Assembly (NCBI RefSeq): GCF_900604485.1
Contig: NZ_UWOP01000001.1
Location: 253,001-317,000 of the forward strand
Length of the DNA stretch: 64,000 nucleotides
Source: Enterococcus mediterraneensis
GTDB lineage: Bacteria; Bacillota; Bacilli; Lactobacillales; Enterococcaceae
Direction of reading: 5' to 3'
The notes beneath the pieces were generated by a model that was given only the letters and a program-made list of their open reading frames with translations, did no database searches and was not told where the DNA came from. The translations under genes and the position numbers were made by a program. Every line of letters begins with the position of its first letter. Position 1 is the stretch's first letter. This document shows, piece by piece, positions 33,762 to 42,166 of this stretch.

Positions 33762-34274
33762 CTACTTTGTATATGCATCTTCTAAATTTTCATTGACCCA
33801 GTTCAATAATGCCACTTTTTCATTTTTTATTTGCTGCTGGATCACCGCTGGCAGGCGGAAATTCAGAATATCATCAAAACCCCATTCATCATAAGTGATA
33901 GTGACCTTCAAATCAAGATATTGTTGTTCCTGGCCTTCTTCATTATAAGAAATCATTTCAGCCGTCGCTAAATTAGAACTCAGCCATTTTTGCGCGATCT
34001 TGGTTTTCATTTTTTTGTACTCGCTGATCGCAACTGTTCGTTTCTCTGGAAAAATAATGGTTTGCCGTAAGATTTTTTGCAGCAGCATCCACTCGTAGTC
34101 GCTGAATAGATTTTTGATTTTTTGATTTTGTTCAGCGGTCAGATTGCCTTTACCGGCTTTCCACGCTTCCCAAGTTGTTTGATCAGCACCTAAAATGCTT
34201 TCGTAAAAACTTTTTTCGCTGGTGTATTGTTCGTGTATCGTATTCACTAAAATTTGGATATATACTTCATGCAT
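33762..34274 (-). CDS. Unknown 170-residue protein, first gene of the cell-wall hydrolase operon
   Basis: I do not recognise a named family. From ATG 34274 (GAGGAGG upstream) the protein begins MHEVYIQILVNTIHEQYTSEKSFYE, is soluble, has no signal peptide, and contains tryptophan-rich TTWEAWKAGKGNLTAEQNQKI and aromatic ITYDEWGFDDILNFRLP. The first half, with TWEAWKAGKGNLT, is reminiscent of a helix-turn-helix region, but I would not assign DNA binding. It is 31 bases upstream of the carboxypeptidase gene in the same direction. Confidence 0.8.
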   Translation of the reverse strand: MHEVYIQILVNTIHEQYTSEKSFYESILGADQTTWEAWKAGKGNLTAEQNQKIKNLFSDYEWMLLQKILRQTIIFPEKRTVAISEYKKMKTKIAQKWLSSNLATAEMISYNEEGQEQQYLDLKVTITYDEWGFDDILNFRLPAVIQQQIKNEKVALLNWVNENLEDAYTK

Positions 34275-34390
34275 AAAAGAACGCCTCCTCATAAACAATT
34301 CTACTGAATTTAGCATGGAAAATCACCTCAAAACCTTAGGAATTTCCCTTTTTTTAAGGAAATTTTGCTAAGCGTTCGTGGTTTTTCTGC

Positions 34391-34396
34391 TATACT
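34391..34396 (+). promoter_or_regulatory. Probable -10 element of the oxidoreductase gene
   Basis: TGCTATACT (extended -10) at 34388-34396, 34 bases before the ATG. No convincing -35 at standard spacing. Confidence 0.45.
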
Positions 34397-34430
34397 GATT
34401 ATAACCTAACTAAGATAGGAGCGTGTTTCA

Positions 34431-35381
34431 ATGAAAAAATACAATTGGGGGATCATTGGTCTTGGCGATATCGCCCACCAATTCGCAACCGTTTTTTTAC
34501 AAGAACAAAGTGTGCTTTATGGTGCGGCTTCTCGTACATTAGCAAAAGCGCAAGCCTTCGCAGAAAAATATCAAATCCAACATACTTATGGTTCTTACGA
34601 AGAGATGCTGGCTGATCCAGCGATCGATGTCGTCTACGTAGCTGTTCCCAATCAGTTTCATAAAGCGCATATTTTGCAAGCGCTGCAAGCCGGCAAACAT
34701 GTGCTTTGCGAAAAAGCGATCACATTAGATCTGGCTGAGTTAGAAGAAGTCGCGGCAGTTGCCCAAGAAAAAGGATTGATCCTGCAAGAAGCCATGACGA
34801 TCTTTAACATGCCGCTTTTCAAAGAATTGCGCGGTATCGCTGATTCTGGAAAATTAGGGAAATTAAAGATGATCCAAGCACCTTTTGGCAGTTACAAAGA
34901 ACCTGATCCGAACAACCGCTTTTTCAATCCAGAGCTTGCCGGTGGCGCATTGTTGGATATCGGTACTTATGCCGTTTCCTTCGCCCGCAGTTTTATGACA
35001 ACGGCTCCTAAAGTCATCGCCAGTGATGTGTTGCCTTTTGAAACCGGTGTCGATGAACAATCGGTAACGATCCTTCGCAATGAACAGAATGAAATGGCGG
35101 CTGTCACATTGACTTTCCAAGCGAAAATGCCAAAAGTTGGGATCGCGGCCTTCGAAAACGCATATATCACCGTTGCAGATTATCCTCGTGCGGACAAGGC
35201 AGAGATCATTTACAACGACGGCACCAAAGAATTCATTGAAGTCGGCAATACACAAGAAGCGCTGAATTACGAATTGGCTGCAATGATCGCGTCGATTGAA
35301 GGCGCACCAAATCATTCACTCCAACTTACAAAAGACGTGATCACGGTGTTAGACCAAATGCAGAAGACTTGGAACGAATAA
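34431..35381 (+). CDS. Gfo/Idh/MocA-family NAD(P)-dependent oxidoreductase
   Basis: A 316-residue two-domain dehydrogenase. The Rossmann N-terminus has IIGLGDIAHQFATVF, then VVYVAVPNQFHKAHIL and HVLCEKAITLDLAEL, where Lys of the usual EKP motif is kept but Pro is replaced by Ala. The C-terminal domain has GGALLDIGTYAVSFAR, the family D-x-G-x-H/Y active region. Enterococci carry several such enzymes acting on sugars or inositol-like compounds; substrate is unknown. Start ATG 34431 follows TAGGAG. It is a single-gene unit ending at a bidirectional terminator. Confidence 0.9.
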   Translation: MKKYNWGIIGLGDIAHQFATVFLQEQSVLYGAASRTLAKAQAFAEKYQIQHTYGSYEEMLADPAIDVVYVAVPNQFHKAHILQALQAGKHVLCEKAITLDLAELEEVAAVAQEKGLILQEAMTIFNMPLFKELRGIADSGKLGKLKMIQAPFGSYKEPDPNNRFFNPELAGGALLDIGTYAVSFARSFMTTAPKVIASDVLPFETGVDEQSVTILRNEQNEMAAVTLTFQAKMPKVGIAAFENAYITVADYPRADKAEIIYNDGTKEFIEVGNTQEALNYELAAMIASIEGAPNHSLQLTKDVITVLDQMQKTWNE

Positions 35382-35405
35382 AATATTTCTGATCACTTAT
35401 AAATA

Positions 35406-35453
35406 AAAAGGACAATGCTCTCACCTATCAAGGGAACATTGTCCTTCTTTTTA
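35406..35453. terminator. Bidirectional terminator
   Basis: AAGGACAATG/CATTGTCCTT arms between convergent genes, flanked by A- and T-rich ends. Confidence 0.85.
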
Positions 35454-35466
35454 CTTTGGAGATTGA

Positions 35467-36417
35467 TTAGGATTGTTTGGTAAATTCCGCTTTTATTTGG
35501 ATAAAAGTAGTAAAAGATTGCAAGAATTGGAACAAGCGTGCGCGATTTTCAAATTCTTCTCTTGTTTGCGGCAGTGGTTTTTGCCGATAGTTTTCATATA
35601 CTTGATAAATTTCTGCTAGGATCTGTTTGCCATCGTTCGCTTCAGCAAATTGTTCTGAAGTGATCTGCAGCAGATGACGGACACCGTAAATTATTTCTTC
35701 GTCCACATAAATATGATCCAGCAAATCGATCATATCTCCTAATACGCGCAACTGAGTACGCCGCATAGCGAAATACTCTTTAAAGTAGCCGTTTTTTGCC
35801 ATCCATTGATTCTCTTGATGGAGCACCGCCCGCTTTTGGGCATCATTGATAAAAGACAGCAGTCCATTACATTCATCCAATAGTTTGGCTTCCTGCTCAG
35901 GCTGATTTAAATACTTTGCCATTTTCTGCAGCAAATTGCGAAACATCTCTTCAATGACTAATTGATCTTCTTTCAACTTTTTTTGCAGATCGGGCATCAC
36001 TAAATTAAACAGCAGTGCAAAGCCTACCCCCAATCCCATCAAAAAAAACTCATTAAGGATCAGCGCCGGAGCAAATGAAGCTTCGATCATATAATGAGTA
36101 ACTAAAACAGAATTCACAACGATCCCGTCTTCCAGCCCTAAGCGGACAGAAACGCCGATAAACAGCAGCAGATACACGCCAAAAGCAATAGGATTAAACC
36201 CTAAGATCTGAAAACAGATAAAAGCGATGATCGTTGCCAAAATTAGCGAGCTTACTCGGTAGATCGCGGTCATCAATGACGTCCGCTTTGTATTGCCGAC
36301 ACTTAAAACGGCGATGATTCCTGCAGCTGGCGCAAATAATAATTGCAAAGCATTCGCGGCCAGTAACGCTAAGGTCGCGGCGACCGCCGTCTTGATCGTT
36401 CGTAACCCGATTTTCAT
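35467..36417 (-). CDS. Aromatic acid exporter family membrane protein (ArAE_1 with C-terminal domain)
   Basis: The N-terminal ~150 residues contain about six hydrophobic segments (AVAATLALLAANALQLLF, ILATIIAFICFQILGFN, FAVYLLLFIGVSV-like) typical of the ArAE_1 family, followed by a cytoplasmic helical domain of about 160 residues with LLSFINDAQKRAVLHQENQW and LRVLGDMIDLLDHIYVDEE. Substrates are unknown; family names derive from aromatic carboxylate efflux. ATG 36417 follows AAGGAGG, giving 316 residues; an upstream reading of 19 codons lacks a site. It is divergent from a smaller member of the same family. Confidence 0.85.
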   Translation of the reverse strand: MKIGLRTIKTAVAATLALLAANALQLLFAPAAGIIAVLSVGNTKRTSLMTAIYRVSSLILATIIAFICFQILGFNPIAFGVYLLLFIGVSVRLGLEDGIVVNSVLVTHYMIEASFAPALILNEFFLMGLGVGFALLFNLVMPDLQKKLKEDQLVIEEMFRNLLQKMAKYLNQPEQEAKLLDECNGLLSFINDAQKRAVLHQENQWMAKNGYFKEYFAMRRTQLRVLGDMIDLLDHIYVDEEIIYGVRHLLQITSEQFAEANDGKQILAEIYQVYENYRQKPLPQTREEFENRARLFQFLQSFTTFIQIKAEFTKQS

Positions 36418-36513
36418 GAAAATTCCTCCTTGTTTTTTACATAGTAATCTAAAACAGTTTAAACTGGCAATCATTTTGATAGTTCGATATGATAAAGAAA
36501 AAAGGAGAATTTT

Positions 36514-37113
36514 ATGTACTTTGGACGATTCCGAATTGGCATGCGTACCATGAAGACCGCCCTTGCTGTCATGCTCTGCATCTTGCTTTTTGAGATCCTT
36601 GATCGCGGTGTCCCGCTGATTGCCGCTCTTTCCGCGGTATTCTCACTGCGGCAGGATCTGACTACCACCGTTTCTTTTGGCCGCTCACGTATTTTAGGCA
36701 ATACGATCGGAGGCGCGGCAGCGATATTTTATTTTTTTATCAAGCAGTATTTTCGACAAGATTTTCTTGTAGAGCTTTTCATTTTACCTATTTTAGTAGC
36801 TGTCGTGATCATTATTTCCGACGGTATCAATAACAATACTGGTATTGTGGCGGCAATTGCTACGATGCTGCTGATTGCATTGAGTGTACCTCAAGGAGAA
36901 TCTTTTCTCTATGCCGTCCAGCGAGTGATCGATACCTTTATCGGAACATTTATAGCTATCAGTATCAACTTTGTCATTCGACCGCCGGAACAGGAAAAAG
37001 AACAGCAAATCACAGAAGATCTGGAAGAATTGAAAAAGAAAAAAACCGAACTAGAATCCATGCTGTCAGAAATCCAGAAGAAAATCGAAAAATCAGAAGA
37101 TGATCCTTTGTGA
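36514..37113 (+). CDS. Aromatic acid exporter family protein, short form
   Basis: A 199-residue membrane protein with the same N-terminal layout as its divergent neighbour (RIGMRTMKTALAVMLCILLF compares with KIGLRTIKTAVAATLALLAA) and GRSRILGNTIGGAAAIFYFF. Four to six hydrophobic segments occupy residues 10-150; the C-terminus (about 165-199) is a short charged coiled coil with EDLEELKKKKTELESMLSEI. The large cytoplasmic ArAE_1_C domain is absent. The head-to-head arrangement with 96 bases between the genes suggests shared regulation or a heteromeric partner (inference). Ribosome site AAAGGAG. Confidence 0.85.
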   Translation: MYFGRFRIGMRTMKTALAVMLCILLFEILDRGVPLIAALSAVFSLRQDLTTTVSFGRSRILGNTIGGAAAIFYFFIKQYFRQDFLVELFILPILVAVVIIISDGINNNTGIVAAIATMLLIALSVPQGESFLYAVQRVIDTFIGTFIAISINFVIRPPEQEKEQQITEDLEELKKKKTELESMLSEIQKKIEKSEDDPL

Positions 37114-37156
37114 GGGACTTTTGAAATTTTCTAATAAGGTTATTATCTTTTGATTT

Positions 37157-37232
37157 GAAAAACCAACAAATACCCAAGCTATATATTTGCAGAAACAATC
37201 TATATAGCCTGGGCATTTGTTGGTTCTTTATT
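37157..37232. terminator. Long bidirectional terminator
   Basis: 25-base arms (37161-37185 and 37201-37225) starting AACCAACAAATACCCAAGCT pair with only two mismatches/wobbles, with T-rich tails on both strands between convergent genes. Confidence 0.88.
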
Positions 37233-37249
37233 GTTCTCTTTGTAAAACT

Positions 37250-38380
37250 TTATCCGAAAAACGCCAGCAAAACACCAGCGGCAACCGCTGAACCGATGAT
37301 ACCTGCCACGTTGGGACCCATAGCATGCATCAATAAGTAGTTGGAAGAATTGTTTTTCAACCCTTCTTGATGCACTACTCGCGCTGCCATCGGAACTGCC
37401 GAAACCCCAGCTGCTCCGATCATGGGATTGACAGCTCCTTTTGTCAGCCGACACATCAACTTGCCGAATAAGACGCCGGCTGCTGTACCGACAGCAAAAG
37501 CAAACAACCCTAACAGGATGATCTTGATCGTAGCAAGCGAAAGAAATATCTCCGCTTCAGCCTTGGCTCCTACTGTCAAACCCAACAAGATCGTTAAAAT
37601 AAACATCAACGAATCCTGCAATGTCGCTGTCAGTTTAGGGACGACCTGAGACTCTCGGATCAGATTTCCCAACATCAAACTTCCGATCAATGTCGTTGCC
37701 GCCGGGACTATCAATGCCACAAAAATCGTCGTAAAGATTGGAAAAATGATTTTTTCTTTGCGTTTGACGCTGCGCTGCATGTGCATCTTGATCTTGCGTT
37801 CTTCTTTTGTTGTCAATGCATTGATGATCGGCGGCTGGATAATCGGCACCAATGCCATATAAGAATAAGCGGCAATGGCGATCACAGGAAGCAGTTCAGG
37901 TGCCAAGCGAGTCGTTAAATAAATCGCCGTTGGCCCATCCGCGCCGCCGATGATCCCGGTAGCCGCTGCTTCTGGACCTGTCATGCCTAAAAGGATCGCT
38001 CCGAAAAAAGCCGCAAAGATCCCGAATTGTGCCGCCGCCCCTAAAAGCAGTGTTTTAGGATTGGCGATCAGCGGACCGAAATCCGTCGCTGCTCCTAAAC
38101 AAAGAAAAATCAACGGCGGATAGATCCCTAATGCTGTTCCTTGATAAAGATAATAAAGCAGTCCGCCTGGCTCCATACTGGTTGGCGGTGCAAAGATCCC
38201 AGTCAGAGGCAAATTGACTAACAATATGCCAAATGAAATCGGCAATAGCAGATACGGCTCATATTTTTTAAAAACAGCTAAATAAATAAAAATCAGTGCA
38301 ATAATGATCATCACTGCATGTTTCCATGTCAAACCAGCTATCCCTGATGATACAATCATTTCTTGGATTATCTCAGTCAT
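37250..38380 (-). CDS. Sodium-translocating decarboxylase beta subunit (OadB/GcdB family)
   Basis: A 376-residue, ~10-helix membrane protein. The re-entrant loop motif GIIGGADGPTAIYLT with the conserved Asp, IAAYSYMALVPIIQPP with the conserved Tyr and Ser, and the C-terminal GAAGVSAVPMAARVVH and NYLLMHAMGPNVAG identify the Na+-pumping subunit of oxaloacetate, glutaconyl-CoA or methylmalonyl-CoA decarboxylases. Normal complexes need a carboxyltransferase/biotin alpha subunit, which is not encoded nearby. It follows an OadG-like small gene, overlapping by 8 bases. Confidence 0.93.
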   Translation of the reverse strand: MTEIIQEMIVSSGIAGLTWKHAVMIIIALIFIYLAVFKKYEPYLLLPISFGILLVNLPLTGIFAPPTSMEPGGLLYYLYQGTALGIYPPLIFLCLGAATDFGPLIANPKTLLLGAAAQFGIFAAFFGAILLGMTGPEAAATGIIGGADGPTAIYLTTRLAPELLPVIAIAAYSYMALVPIIQPPIINALTTKEERKIKMHMQRSVKRKEKIIFPIFTTIFVALIVPAATTLIGSLMLGNLIRESQVVPKLTATLQDSLMFILTILLGLTVGAKAEAEIFLSLATIKIILLGLFAFAVGTAAGVLFGKLMCRLTKGAVNPMIGAAGVSAVPMAARVVHQEGLKNNSSNYLLMHAMGPNVAGIIGSAVAAGVLLAFFG

Positions 38381-38498
38381 CGGTCATCTCCTTCATCAAA
38401 TGATTGAATGCCACTAACGCTCCCCACAAAACAGCTAAAATAAAAAATACCAAAAACATCGCAACGAACGTGATAACACTTGCATCTATCAACGACAT
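38373..38498 (-). CDS. Small OadG-like subunit, 41 residues
   Basis: Short single-span membrane protein MSLIDASVITFVAMFLVFFI... with a hydrophobic segment about residues 8-28 and a short acidic tail LMKEMTDD. It overlaps the OadB gene by 8 bases and is preceded by GAGGGGTG, so it is the first gene of a coupled pair. Position and topology match the gamma subunit of Na+-translocating decarboxylases, though it lacks the usual long, Zn-binding or Pro/Ala-rich tail. A longer in-frame reading upstream is not supported by a ribosome site. Confidence 0.7.
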   Translation of the reverse strand: MSLIDASVITFVAMFLVFFILAVLWGALVAFNHLMKEMTDD

Positions 38499-38599
38499 TT
38501 TTTCACCCCTCTTTTTCATTGTAACAAAGCTCACAAAAATTACCAAAGAAAAGCCGACAGCACACGATTTTGGATTTTTTGTGTCGAGTAAGACGCGAC

Positions 38600-38700
38600 T
38601 ATAAAAAAATATCCGAACGATAGTTGACCTGTTTCTACCGTTCATGGTAAAACCTGCCGATATACAGCAGTGGTCATTATCATTCGAATATTTTTCTAGT
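38600..38700 (-). terminator. Long nested hairpin after the ABC exporter operon
   Basis: Outer arms around 38603-38629 and 38671-38696 (AAAAATATCCGAACGATA and ATCATTCGAATATTTTT parts) form an imperfect stem of about 22 pairs; inside, TACC/GGTA and CTGC/GCAG stems are possible. A run of seven T follows on the minus strand. Outer arm shares ATnCCGAACG with the element after guaC. Confidence 0.6.
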
Positions 38701-38755
38701 ATGTTATAGCCGATCCTTTACAAATTGACAAGACTTTGGTTCATAACAGTCTACT

Positions 38756-41700
38756 TTATTCATTTGATTTTAGTGCTTCGATCATGTCGACTTTTTTTAA
38801 TTTAAAGTAAATAACGATCCCTACGATCACAGTGAAAAAGATGGTGATCAAACTAGAATAAAGGTAACTGATGGCGTGGATATTCGGCGGGAACATCAGC
38901 ATATCAAGTTCTACAGTCTGCAATACATAATTGTGTTCGATTTTACCCATCACAAGACCCACCAAGATTCCTAATAATGTCAGAAGGATATTTTCGCGAT
39001 AGATATACATCGTTACTTCTTTGTCATAAAACCCTAGTACTTTGATGGTAGACAATTCCCTGATTCGTTCCGAAATATTGATATTGTTCAAGTTGTACAG
39101 CACGATAAATGCCAACAGACCTGCAGAAATGATCAACACCCAAACGACTAGATTCAATGTCTCCGTGGTATCTCCCAGCGCGTCCAATGATTCAGTCAAG
39201 AAGGAAACATTGATGACTCCATCGTTTTCCATCAGATGATTGGCTAGATCATTTTCCTGTTTCGTTGACAAAGAGCGATCAAAAGCAATAAATTCCGTAT
39301 TGTAGCTTGGCTTTTTATCAAAGACTTGTTCATAATATTTTGGTGACAGATAAGCAAAATGCCCCGTATAGTTTTCAGTAATGGCAGTAACTTTGACAGG
39401 ATAGGTATGATCTGTTGATTTCAGCTCGATAGTATCACCGATCTTGATATCAAATAATTTTGCCAGTTTTTCGTTGATAATCGCGCCGTCATCTGTCAGC
39501 TGGTATTTTTTGCCGGTTTTTCGATCATTGAATAAAATAAATTTCGAAACTTCCTGCGGATCTTCCGGTACATAGACTGTCACATCTTGCGGTGTCTGTT
39601 TATTCCCAGACAATGTAAGGATCTCAGAAGAAATCGGCAGCCGTTCTTTGAAATGCTCTGCTTTGCTTATCTCTTCTTCATATCGTGTTCGTTGTTCAGT
39701 CGTCGCATTTTCATTGAAGGTCACGATCCCTTCATAATTCCACAACTTCTCAAACTGTGTTGGAACGATATCGCTGATAGAATCTCTTAATCCAAAACCG
39801 GTCACGATCATCGAGGTACAACCGGCAATGCCAAAAATCGTCATCAGCATCCGCAATTTGTAACGGAATAGATTTCGCATCGTTACTTTTTGGATAAAGC
39901 TGAGTCGTTTCCAAACAGGACGGATATATTCCAGCCAGACACGTTTTCCGGCTTTTGGTGCTTTAGGACGAAGCAATTCTGCCGGCTGACTGAACAGATC
40001 GATCCACAATGCCAGCAATGCGACACCAACCGTACAGACTAATGCCACGATGATCCCGATCAGTGAGTAACTCCAATACCACGGTGTCACAAACTCTTCA
40101 ATATTATAAAGCTGTCCGTAAGCACTGATAATAATCGTCGGGAACAAGTAAAAGCCTAACGCCAAACCTAAAATAGACCCGATCAATCCAGCACTTAATG
40201 AGTAATATAAAAATTTCAAAGCGATCTCATGATTTTTATATCCTAATGCTTTAAAAGTCCCGATTTCTGTTCGTTTTTCTTCAATCATACGAGTCATGGT
40301 AGTCAGACTTACCAACGCGGCGATCAAGAAGAAAATGATCGGAAAGACGGTCGCCAGTGATGAGATACGATCTGCATTTTGTTTATATTCGATATAACCG
40401 GGATTGTCTTCACGATCTGTAAAGAGATATTCCGCCGGTTTCATTTCATTTAATCTTGCTGTTTCGTTTTTCAGCTGAAGTTCGGCATCCAAAAGTTTTG
40501 GCATATTCTCGCTATTTTGCTTTTGAAATTCTTCCAAACCTTTTTGATATTCCTCTTCGGCAGCTTCGATCTGTTCAGAAGCCTGCGCAAGCTCGGCTTC
40601 GCCGGCGGCTTGCTGTTCCGCTAATTCTTGTCTGCCGGCAGCGATCTGTTGCTTGCCATTTGCGATCTCTCTTTCACCAGAGCTGATTTGAGCTTCTGCT
40701 GCTTGTAACTGCTGTCTTTGCGTTTGCAGCGTCCGCTCAGCGGTTTCACTTTCTTGGATCTGTCTCGTTAGTGCGGTCGCTTGATTTGTAGCGGTGGTCA
40801 ATTGATTGTTTGCTTCTTGTGCTGCTGTATTGACCGTTTCAATGATCGTTGCAAATTGTTCTTTCGTGGTTTCATCTGATAAGTTCGTCACTTGCTCGAC
40901 TGCAGGAGAACTGCTGTCTATTTCATTTAAAGATTTCAACCATTCTGCTCGTTGTTCCACGATGGTTTCTTTGAATTCTTCTTCACCCAATGCTGCCGCT
41001 CGCTGAAAACTTGCGGCCAAACCTTGATAAGCAGTGACTTTCTTCGTCAGTCCATCGATGGTTTTCGTTAACTCTGTCTGCTGTTGTTTTGCTTCAGCCA
41101 GTTGCTGTTTTCGATCATTGAGCTGTCGTTCGGCGGTATCCAGTCTTTCTTTTTGGGCAGCCAGCTGTTGCTTCTGCTGCTCTAATTCTGTTTCTTGGCT
41201 CGTCAATGCAGCTTCATTAGCATCCAGTTCTTGTGTTGCCTGATTGATTTGTGCTGTCATCTGTTCTCTATTTGCAAGGATCTCTTGCTTTCCTTGGTCG
41301 ATGTCTTTTTTGGCTTGTGTTAATTTGTCTTCCGCATCTTGTAACGCTTTTTCGCCATCTTCCACCTGTTTTCTTACTTTGTCTAATTCTTTCTCAGCGG
41401 CTTGTTTGACCTCGGCTAAACGTTCTTCAGGACGATCTGCCAGTTTTTTCTCAAGTTTGTCTAACTCAGCGGCGACCTTTTTTGTATAAGCATCCGTATA
41501 GGCACTGTTCGTCTGTTTAAAGGATACCAAGATCCGCGAATAAGTAGACAGATCCAGATCTTTTTCAGAAACAACAGCAAAATAATCTACCGAACCGCTG
41601 CCGACATTTGTGTTGCCTCGTTTGACATTTTCAATAAACTCCGGGGAATTGACAAAGCCGACGATTTTTAATTTATGGGATTTTACTTGATTTTGCGGAT

Positions 41701-42157
41701 CATCTTCTTTCGCGATCTCAAACGTGTCGCCAACGGCATAATTTTTTGAATTGGCGATGCTATCCAGCGCGATTTCCCCTTCTTTTTCCGGAAGCCGGCC
41801 TTTGACTACCACATAGTCGTTCAATTCTTTTGTCAGCCCGAAAATACGGACCACTTGATTGGCTTCTGTCAGATTCAGATCCAGCATGTATTGGGGGACT
41901 GCCTTAGCGACTTGCGGTTCTTCCTTGATCAAATCCAGATCTTTTTCCACAACGCCAAGTGTCGAAGCAACTGCTCCGTCTGCCAAGTCTTGTTTTTGAT
42001 AATAGTCATCTGCCGAACGGATCATATCAGGACCGGTGGCACCGATCCCTGCAAAAAAGGCAACGCCTAAAAAAATGATCCCCAAGATAGAAAAGAAGCG
42101 GGCGGGTGAATTTTTGATCTCACGAAGACTTGTTTTAAGTAAAGCTGATTTTTTCAT
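38756..42157 (-). CDS. ABC transporter permease, FtsX family, with large extracellular coiled coil
   Basis: A 1133-residue protein with the two FtsX-type permease units seen in MacB/LolC-like exporters. After the first membrane helix (about 18-40) and a MacB-like periplasmic-side domain (60-220), two long heptad-rich, Gln/Glu/Lys/Ala segments (about 230-380 and 440-570, for example EKELDKVRKQVEDGEKALQD) form coiled coils. Then come three helices (ATVFPIIFFLIAALVSLTT region), a second extracellular domain and a final set of three helices, ending with YFKLKKVDMIEALKSNE, typical of FtsX_C. It lies 9 bases after its ATPase gene. Substrate unknown; a role in envelope or peptide handling is an inference. 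Confidence 0.9.
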   Translation of the reverse strand: MKKSALLKTSLREIKNSPARFFSILGIIFLGVAFFAGIGATGPDMIRSADDYYQKQDLADGAVASTLGVVEKDLDLIKEEPQVAKAVPQYMLDLNLTEANQVVRIFGLTKELNDYVVVKGRLPEKEGEIALDSIANSKNYAVGDTFEIAKEDDPQNQVKSHKLKIVGFVNSPEFIENVKRGNTNVGSGSVDYFAVVSEKDLDLSTYSRILVSFKQTNSAYTDAYTKKVAAELDKLEKKLADRPEERLAEVKQAAEKELDKVRKQVEDGEKALQDAEDKLTQAKKDIDQGKQEILANREQMTAQINQATQELDANEAALTSQETELEQQKQQLAAQKERLDTAERQLNDRKQQLAEAKQQQTELTKTIDGLTKKVTAYQGLAASFQRAAALGEEEFKETIVEQRAEWLKSLNEIDSSSPAVEQVTNLSDETTKEQFATIIETVNTAAQEANNQLTTATNQATALTRQIQESETAERTLQTQRQQLQAAEAQISSGEREIANGKQQIAAGRQELAEQQAAGEAELAQASEQIEAAEEEYQKGLEEFQKQNSENMPKLLDAELQLKNETARLNEMKPAEYLFTDREDNPGYIEYKQNADRISSLATVFPIIFFLIAALVSLTTMTRMIEEKRTEIGTFKALGYKNHEIALKFLYYSLSAGLIGSILGLALGFYLFPTIIISAYGQLYNIEEFVTPWYWSYSLIGIIVALVCTVGVALLALWIDLFSQPAELLRPKAPKAGKRVWLEYIRPVWKRLSFIQKVTMRNLFRYKLRMLMTIFGIAGCTSMIVTGFGLRDSISDIVPTQFEKLWNYEGIVTFNENATTEQRTRYEEEISKAEHFKERLPISSEILTLSGNKQTPQDVTVYVPEDPQEVSKFILFNDRKTGKKYQLTDDGAIINEKLAKLFDIKIGDTIELKSTDHTYPVKVTAITENYTGHFAYLSPKYYEQVFDKKPSYNTEFIAFDRSLSTKQENDLANHLMENDGVINVSFLTESLDALGDTTETLNLVVWVLIISAGLLAFIVLYNLNNINISERIRELSTIKVLGFYDKEVTMYIYRENILLTLLGILVGLVMGKIEHNYVLQTVELDMLMFPPNIHAISYLYSSLITIFFTVIVGIVIYFKLKKVDMIEALKSNE

Positions 42158-42166
42158 GCGCTGCTC

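Noticed and set aside
37250-38380. Assignment as citrate-lyase-locus oadB
   Set aside because: No citrate lyase, oadA or citrate transporter is nearby, so the specific acid cannot be named.
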